A DNA stretch of 5,501 nt. Origin: Bacillota bacterium. GTDB lineage: Bacteria; Bacillota; Clostridia; Acetivibrionales; DSM-1351. Below, piece after piece: positions 1 to 5,086 of the stretch; the stretch's first letter is position 1, and every line of letters begins with the position of its first letter. The translations under genes and the position numbers were made by a program. The stretch lies in assembly GCA_023415305.1 (NCBI GenBank), contig JAEZKZ010000053.1, positions 1 to 5,501 of the forward strand, in the 5' to 3' direction. The notes under the pieces were generated by a model. The model searched no databases. It was not told where the DNA came from and saw nothing but the letters and a program-made list of their open reading frames with translations.

Positions 1-531
1 AAAACTCTTAAACCTGAAGAAATTGAACTAATTCTTGAATCCATAGCTCAAACCAGAAATGAAAATAAGAAGAAAAATGCCCCTGAAAGCGGTATAGTTG
101 TCAAAGGAATAGACAATTGTCTTGTAAGGCTTTCTCGCTGCTGCAATCCTGTTCCGGGGGATGAAATCATAGGTTACATAACACGTGGCAGGGGAGTTTC
201 CGTTCACAGAAGCGACTGTGTAAATGTAACCGCAGGGATTGAAGAAGAAGGCAGACTGATTGATGTTAAATGGTATACGACCAATGATGTTGCCTACAAG
301 GCTGATATTACAATAATGGCCAATGACAGAACTTCTCTGCTGCTGGATGTTACAAACAGCATTGCGGAGCTTAAAATTCCAATTAAAGCTGTAAATGCAA
401 GAACCACAAGAGAGCAGATTACCTTGATAAATCTGACTCTTGAGATAACAAATACCGAGCAGTTAGAAAAAATAATTAAGAAGCTTAAAAAGATAGACAG
501 TGTATTTGACGTTACAAGAAATAAACAATAG
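1..531 (+). CDS. relA: RelA/SpoT-family (p)ppGpp synthetase/hydrolase, C-terminal part (5' end outside window)
   Basis: Only the last 176 codons are present; the reading frame is open from base 1 and ends at TAG 529-531. This is the regulatory C-terminal end of a long Rel protein. The (p)ppGpp synthetase, hydrolase and TGS domains would lie to the left. Visible residues 30-75 form the RIS/zinc-finger-type domain, with the paired cysteines C47-C48 in SRCCNPVPGDEIIGYITRGR, then a VHRSDC stretch with C73. Residues about 102-176 form a C-terminal ACT domain ending in VFDVTRNKQ. In known Rel proteins these domains sense stalled ribosomes carrying uncharged tRNA and restrain the catalytic half. It is the first visible gene of a probable operon; dtd starts 20 bases downstream, a relA-dtd order common in Firmicutes. 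The family is certain; that it is the long bifunctional Rel rather than a split form is inferred. Confidence 0.95.
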   Translation, partial: KTLKPEEIELILESIAQTRNENKKKNAPESGIVVKGIDNCLVRLSRCCNPVPGDEIIGYITRGRGVSVHRSDCVNVTAGIEEEGRLIDVKWYTTNDVAYKADITIMANDRTSLLLDVTNSIAELKIPIKAVNARTTREQITLINLTLEITNTEQLEKIIKKLKKIDSVFDVTRNKQ

Positions 532-551
532 TGAGTTATGATGGAGTTTAA

Positions 552-1001
552 ATGAGAGCAGTAGTTCAGCGAGTTGTGGAATCCAAGGTAACTGTTGGTG
601 GCAGCATAACCGGAGAGATTAAGAAAGGACTTATGGTTTTGTTGGGTGTTGGTCAGGAGGATTCCGATCAGGATATTGAATACCTTGTAGAAAAAATAAT
701 AAACTTAAGAATATTTGAGGATAATAACGGTAAAATGAACCTCTCGCTGCTTGATACAGGCGGTGAACTATTGGTGGTATCTCAGTTTACTTTATACGGG
801 GACTGCAGGAAGGGCAGACGGCCCAGTTATGACAAGGCTGCGCGGCCTGAAAATGCAAAAGTTTTATACGAGACTTTTGTAGAAAGATGCAAAAGCTATG
901 GAGTTAACACTCAAACGGGTATATTTCAGGCTGAAATGCTTGTGGACATAAGCAATGACGGGCCTGTAACACTTTTATTGGATAGTAAAAGGGTGTTTTG
1001 A
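552..1001 (+). CDS. dtd: D-aminoacyl-tRNA deacylase (DTD)
   Basis: This is a complete 149-aa protein, the usual length for bacterial DTD. The enzyme hydrolyses the ester bond of D-aminoacyl-tRNAs (and Gly-tRNA-Ala) in the cytoplasm, recycling tRNA and keeping D-residues out of proteins. Direct evidence is the N-terminus MRAVVQRVVESKVTV, the active-site motif SQFTLYGD at residues 77-84 (family SQFTL), and NDGPVT at 135-140, whose Gly137-Pro138 pair is the known chiral-proofreading element. The ATG at 552 is preceded by GGAG at 543-546 with a 5-base spacer. The gene sits 20 bases after relA and its TGA ends 11 bases before the next start, so it is very likely co-transcribed with both. No key residue is missing. 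The placement next to relA fits a translation-stress theme, but that link is inferred. Confidence 0.97.
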   Translation: MRAVVQRVVESKVTVGGSITGEIKKGLMVLLGVGQEDSDQDIEYLVEKIINLRIFEDNNGKMNLSLLDTGGELLVVSQFTLYGDCRKGRRPSYDKAARPENAKVLYETFVERCKSYGVNTQTGIFQAEMLVDISNDGPVTLLLDSKRVF

Positions 1002-1006
1002 AAGGA
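1001..1006 (+). promoter_or_regulatory. Shine-Dalgarno site deciding the start of the metallo-hydrolase gene
   Basis: AAAGGA lies six bases before ATG 1013, the normal ribosome-binding distance. An in-frame TTG at 998 overlaps the dtd stop codon and would add five residues (MKGPI), but it has only a poor GGGTG just before it. The ATG at 1013 is therefore preferred. The protein starting there (MIIKTITGG) also matches how this family usually begins. Confidence 0.75.
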
Positions 1007-1012
1007 CCAATT

Positions 1013-1639
1013 ATGATAATTAAAACTATAACGGGCGGAATATTTGATTCGAACTCTTATCTGATATGTGAAAAGGATAAGGCTGTATTAATTGATCTTG
1101 GAGTTAAAACGGAAAGAATAATGGCAGCCACCCATGAAATGAATGTAACAATTGAGAAAATAATTATGACCCATGGTCATATAGACCATATTGTCGAACT
1201 TGACAATATTTTAAAGGAAACCAATGCAAAGGCATATATTCATATAGACGATGAACCCTGTCTTACAAATGCCAAACTTAATGTATCTGCATTTACTTTT
1301 TCTCCGAAGACTGTAAACAGCCGCTGCGAAATATTAAGAGACGGAAGTTCAATAAGTTTGGGAGACCTGGAGTTAAAGGTGATACATACACCTGGCCATT
1401 CTCCGGGATCTATCTGTATTTTGGCCGGAAGTAAGCTTTTTTCGGGGGATACTTTGTTTAATAACGGTTATGGGAACTACGAGCTGCCCAATGGTAATTT
1501 TGAAGATTTATATAAATCAATTGTTGAAAAGCTTTTTACACTACCGGAGGATACAGATGTTTACCCTGGCCATGGTAATAGTACAACTATAGGTAACGAA
1601 AAGAAATCCAACCCCATAAGACATGCTGTTGAGTGGTAG
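1013..1639 (+). CDS. Glyoxalase II-like metallo-beta-lactamase-fold hydrolase
   Basis: This is a 208-aa cytoplasmic protein with no signal peptide or membrane segment. The metal ligands of the fold are all visible: H54-G-H56-I-D58-H59, H129 in TPGHSPG, D146 in SGDTLF, and H187 in YPGHG. This predicts a two-metal hydrolase of the GloB-like group, which usually cleaves thioesters such as S-lactoylglutathione. Clostridia generally lack glutathione, so the real substrate is unknown and may use another thiol. After the D146 ligand the usual GRTDLPGG-type stretch is changed to GYGNYELPNG, another reason not to call it glyoxalase II outright. The gene lies between dtd (11-base gap) and hemZ (33-base gap) and is probably co-transcribed with them. 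The family call is secure; the substrate is not. Confidence 0.9.
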   Translation: MIIKTITGGIFDSNSYLICEKDKAVLIDLGVKTERIMAATHEMNVTIEKIIMTHGHIDHIVELDNILKETNAKAYIHIDDEPCLTNAKLNVSAFTFSPKTVNSRCEILRDGSSISLGDLELKVIHTPGHSPGSICILAGSKLFSGDTLFNNGYGNYELPNGNFEDLYKSIVEKLFTLPEDTDVYPGHGNSTTIGNEKKSNPIRHAVEW

Positions 1640-1672
1640 CAGGAATAGACAAAGGATGTATTCGGAGCTGTT

Positions 1673-3145
1673 ATGATTTATTATAAAAATGAGTGTGACT
1701 TTTTAGATTATGAATTTGAAGATGTTTTAAAGTTATTCTTTTTGAAAGATGAGCTTCAAAAGACAGAAGGCCCTTGGGAACAGATCTCCGGGGCATTTCT
1801 TTTCTGTTATATGTATACAGATGAGCAGCAAGTGGCTGTTATCAAAATCAGTCTTAAAAGTGATGATTTTGATGAGGCTATAAGCCTTCCGGTACATTGT
1901 CAGTCGGATAAATTAATGCTGAAGGCCCTCAAGAGAGCATTTAAAAGAAAGTTATTTCTTATGCTTCAAAAGTATACCGGTAAGGTTATTCCCTGGGGAG
2001 TAATGACAGGCATAAGGCCGGCTAAACTTGCAAATGAATTGATTGATCAGGATCTGGACAAAAAACATATCTTGGAAACACTGGTCAAGGATTATTATGT
2101 TACCGACAATAAGGCTTCTCTCCTTTATGAAGTTGCAATGAACCAAAGAGAACTGTTCAGAACCTCTGACGATAAAAGTGTTTCTTTATATATTGGGATT
2201 CCTTTTTGTCCTACCAGATGCTTATACTGTTCTTTCAGTTCAAGCACTCTCGGGCAGTACAGAAACTCTGTTGACACTTATATTGCTACTCTCATGAAGG
2301 AAATTACCCACACGGGAGACCTTTTAAAACAAAAAAAATTAAAAATTGAGAGTATATATATTGGAGGGGGAACTCCTACCTCCATCGACTCAAATCAGCT
2401 GGACAGACTATTGAAGGGTATTGAGGACCAGCTGGATTTAAGTGCCTTAAAGGAATACACTCTTGAAGCAGGCCGCCCCGACACTATTGATGCTCAAAAG
2501 CTCAAGGTAATTAGAAGCAGCAGTGTTTCAAGAATAAGCATTAATCCTCAGAGTATGAATGCCGCAACCTTGGAGCGTATTGGAAGAAACCATACCCCGG
2601 CAGAGGTTGAGACAGCCTTTTACATGGCGAGGGAGCTGGGGTTTGATAATATAAACATGGATGTAATATGCGGTCTGCCGGGTGAAAATGTGGATATATT
2701 TGAGCAAACTATGAATAAGCTTGCTCAGCTTAAGCCTGATAGTATAACTGTTCATACCATGGCATTAAAAAGAGCTTCGAGACTTGCTTTAGAGATTGAC
2801 GCATATAATCTTCACAAGGAATATGAGCAATCTGCCGAAATGGTTGATTTAGCGAGGAAATATGCGCTTAACATGAGTTTAGAACCATATTATCTATACA
2901 GACAAAAGAATATTCTTGGAAACCTGGAAAACGTAGGCTACAGCATGAAAGGAAAGGAATGCCTTTATAATATTCAGATAATGGAGGAACGTCAGTCAAT
3001 ATTTGCCTGCGGTGCGGGGGCTGTGACAAAGATTGTATTCCCTGAAAGCAGAATCGAAAGAGCATTCAATGTCAAAAGTGTAGAGGAATATATCGGGAGG
3101 ATCGATGAAATGTTGCAAAGAAAGGAACAGTTGGTCTTGGATTAG
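1673..3145 (+). CDS. hemZ: HemZ-family radical-SAM protein (putative oxygen-independent coproporphyrinogen III dehydrogenase)
   Basis: This 490-aa protein is close to the length of Bacillus HemZ (about 500 aa). The N-terminal ~170 residues are the HemZ-type extension, containing GVMTGIRPAKLANELI. The radical-SAM core follows: C179-x3-C183-x2-C186 within PFCPTRCLYCSF binds the 4Fe-4S cluster, and GGGTPTS at 231-237 is the SAM-contact motif. The C-terminal part has PYYLYRQKNILGNLEN starting near residue 405, typical of HemZ and HemN relatives. The proposed reaction is anaerobic decarboxylation of coproporphyrinogen III to protoporphyrinogen IX. However, the cluster motif is followed by S-F188 rather than the fourth cysteine of true HemN, as in HemW heme chaperones, so the enzymatic role is uncertain. 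The ATG at 1673 has GGAG at 1664-1667. It appears to be the last gene of the left operon; no clear terminator follows. Confidence 0.92.
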   Translation: MIYYKNECDFLDYEFEDVLKLFFLKDELQKTEGPWEQISGAFLFCYMYTDEQQVAVIKISLKSDDFDEAISLPVHCQSDKLMLKALKRAFKRKLFLMLQKYTGKVIPWGVMTGIRPAKLANELIDQDLDKKHILETLVKDYYVTDNKASLLYEVAMNQRELFRTSDDKSVSLYIGIPFCPTRCLYCSFSSSTLGQYRNSVDTYIATLMKEITHTGDLLKQKKLKIESIYIGGGTPTSIDSNQLDRLLKGIEDQLDLSALKEYTLEAGRPDTIDAQKLKVIRSSSVSRISINPQSMNAATLERIGRNHTPAEVETAFYMARELGFDNINMDVICGLPGENVDIFEQTMNKLAQLKPDSITVHTMALKRASRLALEIDAYNLHKEYEQSAEMVDLARKYALNMSLEPYYLYRQKNILGNLENVGYSMKGKECLYNIQIMEERQSIFACGAGAVTKIVFPESRIERAFNVKSVEEYIGRIDEMLQRKEQLVLD

Positions 3146-3180
3146 GAGGTATTGACTTCTAACTTTCGCAAAGTATTTAA

Positions 3181-3225
3181 TCAATATTATCTGAATAAGG
3201 AAAATCCTTCTATAATTAATATTGA
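3181..3225 (+). repeat. Nested inverted repeat after hemZ
   Basis: TCAATATTA (3181-3189) is perfectly complementary to TAATATTGA (3217-3225). Inside it is a small hairpin, AAGGA (3197-3201) with TCCTT (3205-3209), loop AAA. No run of U follows, so it is not a classic terminator. It could protect the 3' end of the hemZ message or weakly slow RNA polymerase. The right arm is shared with the palindrome over the next promoter, so the match may instead reflect protein-binding sites. The pairing is seen directly; the function is unknown. Confidence 0.5.
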
Positions 3226-3233
3226 CAATATTA
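3217..3233. repeat. 17-bp palindrome covering the -35 box (possible operator)
   Basis: TAATATTG-A-CAATATTA is a perfect 8-1-8 palindrome. It contains the -35 hexamer TTGACA (3222-3227) at its centre. A further copy of the half-site CAATATTA lies upstream at 3182-3189, centred 44 bases away. The position would suit a repressor that blocks RNA polymerase. It does not match an operator I can name, and AT-rich sequence makes chance palindromes more likely. Confidence 0.4.
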
Positions 3234-3250
3234 GGTGTGAATTTTAAAAT
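3222..3250 (+). promoter_or_regulatory. Sigma-A-type promoter for the T-box/hisS-aspS transcript
   Basis: TTGACA at 3222-3227 is a perfect -35 box. TAAAAT at 3245-3250 is a 5/6 match to the -10 box, and the spacer is exactly 17 bp. Transcription should begin near 3256-3258, about 35 bases before the first stem of the T-box leader, as expected for such leaders. This separates hisS-aspS transcription from the hemZ operon, although read-through from hemZ cannot be excluded. Confidence 0.82.
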
Positions 3251-3403
3251 GATATAGTATACAAAAGTAATCAAAAATACCGAATTAGCCTTAAAAGGGA
3301 AGAGTAGTCAATGCTTCTATTCAGGGAATAGCTGTCGAAGATCAAATTTATTTTTTAGTAATTTGAATTGGACTGTGAGCAGCTTATAGTAAAGTTGATG
3401 AAA

Positions 3404-3408
3404 GACAC
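3404..3408 (+). promoter_or_regulatory. T-box specifier region: GAC (Asp) overlapping CAC (His)
   Basis: The 3' side of the specifier loop reads GAC at 3404-3406, then A3407 and C3408. GAC is followed by a purine, as is normal after a specifier codon. The overlapping CAC (3406-3408) would be followed by C and would use a base expected to pair in the lower stem. GAC is therefore the better specifier, though both codons match genes in the operon. Confidence 0.7.
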
Positions 3409-3519
3409 CCTCTTTGGAATGGATATTCCTGGGCTGATGAGTTAAAAGCTCATACGTTTTCCGCGTTAAGGGTCTCAAGTCAGTTGCCGTCTAAAGTACA
3501 TTTTTTGGCGGGAATTATT

Positions 3520-3553
3520 AGGGTGGCATCACGGGAAGTTTCCTCTCGTCCCT
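3520..3553 (+). promoter_or_regulatory. T-box antiterminator
   Basis: AGGG (3520-3523) pairs with CCCT (3550-3553). The seven-base bulge TGGCATC (3524-3530) is held open, and ACGGGA (3531-3536) pairs with TCTCGT (3544-3549). TGGC in the bulge would pair with the 3' end GCCA of an uncharged tRNA. The helix shares 3548-3553 with the terminator stem, so the two structures exclude each other. Confidence 0.88.
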
Positions 3554-3576
3554 TATCGGGATAGGGGGACTTTTTT
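3548..3576 (+). terminator. T-box intrinsic terminator
   Basis: GTCCCTTAT (3548-3556) pairs with ATAGGGGGAC (3561-3570), using two G-T pairs and one bulge, with loop CGGG. Six T follow immediately at 3571-3576. This is a rho-independent terminator, formed when no uncharged tRNA stabilises the overlapping antiterminator. Confidence 0.92.
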
Positions 3577-3642
3577 AATGTTAACGATGTATCCTATTAA
3601 ATTAAATTTTTTATGTTAATAATTTTAATTATATTATATGAT

Positions 3643-3647
3643 AGGAG
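3643..3647 (+). promoter_or_regulatory. Shine-Dalgarno site deciding the hisS start
   Basis: AGGAG lies eight bases before ATG 3656. An in-frame ATG at 3638 would place this site inside the coding region and has no ribosome-binding site of its own. The shorter protein beginning MAKQDVVTPS is therefore preferred over the form six residues longer. Confidence 0.85.
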
Positions 3648-3655
3648 TTGTGCAA

Positions 3656-4978
3656 ATGGCTAAACAGGATGTAGTAACACCCTCAATTCTTCCAGGTTTT
3701 TTGGAGTTGTTGCCTCCCGATCAGATGGTGTTTAATCAAATGATGGATACTATTAAAAAAACTTATGAAACATACGGCTTTATACCTCTTGATACTCCAA
3801 TGATTGAAAAATCGGAAGTGTTACTTGCAAAAAGTGGTGGAGAGACAGCAAAACAGGTATATAGATTCAACAAGGGAGATAACGATCTGGCTTTAAGATT
3901 TGACCTTACAGTACCACTTGCCAGATATGTTTCTCAACATTTTGGGGAACTTACCTTTCCCTTTAAAAGATACCATATAGGTAAGGTTTTCAGGGGCGAG
4001 AAGCCGCAAAAGGGCAGATTCAGAGAATTTTATCAGTGTGATATTGATATTATAGGCTTTGAAACCCTTAGTGTAATTAACGATGCTGAAATATTAAGCG
4101 TTATTTATTCCACCTTTAAAGCTTTAGGCTTCAGCGATTTTACTATAAGACTGAACAACCGTAAAATACTTAACGGTTTTTTTGAAAGTCTTCATGTATC
4201 TGATAAAGCAGAGGTACTTAGAATAATTGATAAGCTCGAAAAAATCGGAGAGACAGCAGTTCTTTCCGAACTTAAATCAGTGGGACTTTCAGAGGAGGAT
4301 GCTTTAAGTGTCCTCAGATTTGTAGGAATTAAAGGCAATAGCAGTGAGATAATTGAGAGCCTCCGTCAACTGGGAATCCCAAATGAGATGTTTACCGAAG
4401 GTATAGATGAGTTGGAACTGGTAATTAATTATATTGATGCCTTTAAAGTACCGTCTCAGAATTATACAATAGACCTGACTATTGCACGGGGTCTCGACTA
4501 TTATACCGGAACAATATATGAAACAATTTTGAATCAGTATCCATCTATAGGCAGTGTTTGTTCAGGAGGAAGGTATGATAATCTGGCTCAGAACTATACT
4601 ACAAAGAAGTTACCGGGAGTAGGCATATCCATAGGCTTGTCAAGGCTATTCTACCAGTTGAGAGAGGCAGGAGTGCTCGGAGAAGGCAGAAAGGCTACTC
4701 CTTCAAGGATTCTAGTTATACCTATGAAGGAAACCATGGCACAGGCTCTGGAACTGGCTACAAAGGTAAGGGTGGCTGGGATTGCAGCTGAGATTTACTT
4801 TAATGAAGGTAAAATAGGAAAGAAGTTTTCTTATGCGGATAAATTAGGAATTCCCTACGCTGTAGTAGTCGGTGAGGATGAAGTAAATGCCGGAAAGTTC
4901 AAACTGAAAAATATGACCACCGGTGAACAAACGGAAATGGACATAGATCAAATAATTCAACAGCTAAAATTGTTGTAG
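3656..4978 (+). CDS. hisS: Histidyl-tRNA synthetase (class IIa)
   Basis: This 440-aa cytoplasmic enzyme charges tRNA-His with histidine using ATP. The class II core spans about residues 10-335. It contains LRFDLTVPLARYV at 80-92, motif 2 with FRGEKPQKGRFREFYQCD at 112-129, the histidine-specific motif ARGLDYYTGTIYE at 277-289 (R278 is the catalytic arginine equivalent), GGRYDNL at 304-310, and motif 3 GVGISIGLSRL at 321-331. The C-terminal ~90 residues (from RILVIP, 351) form the anticodon-binding domain. Several motifs (RFDLTVP, REFYQCD, DYYTGTIYE) resemble eukaryotic and archaeal HisRS more than the E. coli type, and the usual PRGTxD start is replaced by ILPGFLELLPPDQ. The anticodon domain and catalytic residues argue against HisZ. 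It lies behind the T-box leader and is followed by aspS after 108 bases. Confidence 0.96.
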   Translation: MAKQDVVTPSILPGFLELLPPDQMVFNQMMDTIKKTYETYGFIPLDTPMIEKSEVLLAKSGGETAKQVYRFNKGDNDLALRFDLTVPLARYVSQHFGELTFPFKRYHIGKVFRGEKPQKGRFREFYQCDIDIIGFETLSVINDAEILSVIYSTFKALGFSDFTIRLNNRKILNGFFESLHVSDKAEVLRIIDKLEKIGETAVLSELKSVGLSEEDALSVLRFVGIKGNSSEIIESLRQLGIPNEMFTEGIDELELVINYIDAFKVPSQNYTIDLTIARGLDYYTGTIYETILNQYPSIGSVCSGGRYDNLAQNYTTKKLPGVGISIGLSRLFYQLREAGVLGEGRKATPSRILVIPMKETMAQALELATKVRVAGIAAEIYFNEGKIGKKFSYADKLGIPYAVVVGEDEVNAGKFKLKNMTTGEQTEMDIDQIIQQLKLL

Positions 4979-5086
4979 TTCATCATCGTAAGTTTATTTA
5001 TAATGATTCTAGTATTAATAGATTTGATAATTTTATGACAATTACTACTTTTTGTTGACGCGCTGTGCGCGTAGATAGGAGATTAT
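4979..5086 (+). other. hisS-aspS intergenic region, probably transcribed through
   Basis: The 108-base gap is AT-rich apart from one G+C-rich palindrome. I see no terminator with a T-run and no second T-box. TTGACG at 5055-5060 resembles a -35 box, but the expected -10 position falls on the aspS ribosome-binding site, so a separate promoter is unlikely. hisS and aspS are probably one transcript. Confidence 0.6.
5058..5072 (+). repeat. G+C-rich hairpin just before the aspS ribosome-binding site
   Basis: ACGCGC (5058-5063) and GCGCGT (5067-5072) form a perfect six-base-pair stem with loop TGT. It ends four bases before the AGGAG at 5077-5081. No T-run follows on either strand, so it is not a terminator. 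It stands out sharply from its AT-rich surroundings and might influence mRNA stability or aspS translation; its role is unknown. Confidence 0.55.

Larger units (their letters stand above)
3293..3576 (+). promoter_or_regulatory. T-box riboswitch leader upstream of hisS-aspS
   Basis: This leader RNA senses tRNA charging. Stem I starts with AAAAGGG (3293-3299) paired to CCCTCTTT (3408-3415, one bulge). The specifier internal loop has AGTA (3303-3306) opposite GAA (3400-3402), the usual S-turn pair, followed by GACAC at 3404-3408. Above it are TCAA/TTGA (3308-3311/3395-3398), CTAT/ATAG (3317-3320/3386-3389), AGCTG/CAGCT (3330-3334/3380-3384) and an apical hairpin (3342-3348/3360-3366); GTGAG (3375-3379) is the familiar distal motif. 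Small hairpins follow at 3416-3429 and 3437-3453, then possible long-range pairing of 3458-3464 with 3508-3514. The T-box sequence AGGGTGGCATCACG is at 3520-3533, one base off the common AGGGTGGNACC form. Uncharged tRNA should stabilise the antiterminator and allow hisS and aspS to be transcribed. The class call is very secure; tRNA identity is treated as a finding. Confidence 0.95.

Noticed and set aside
998..1012. TTG start for the metallo-hydrolase overlapping the dtd stop
   Set aside because: The ATG at 1013 has a better-placed AAAGGA site, and the family normally begins there.
2331..2338. Run of eight A inside hemZ as a programmed frameshift or slippage site
   Set aside because: The frame continues uninterrupted through conserved HemZ motifs on both sides, and such runs are common in AT-rich genes.
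3211..3216. TATAAT as a -10 box of a second promoter
   Set aside because: The region 17 bp upstream (around 3188-3193) has no resemblance to a -35 box, while the TTGACA/TAAAAT pair downstream is nearly ideal.
3181..3225. Intrinsic terminator for hemZ
   Set aside because: The stem is AT-rich, interrupted by a large internal loop, and not followed by a T-run.
1952..3274. Several open frames of 64-92 codons on the - strand across hemZ and just beyond it
   Set aside because: They lie opposite a well-conserved gene, have no recognisable domains, and show compositions expected from antisense reading of hemZ.
3638..3655. ATG at 3638 as the hisS start
   Set aside because: The strong AGGAG at 3643-3647 serves the ATG at 3656, and nothing suitable lies before 3638.
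5055..5086. Separate aspS promoter starting with TTGACG
   Set aside because: No -10 box is found at the proper spacing; that position is taken by the ribosome-binding site.
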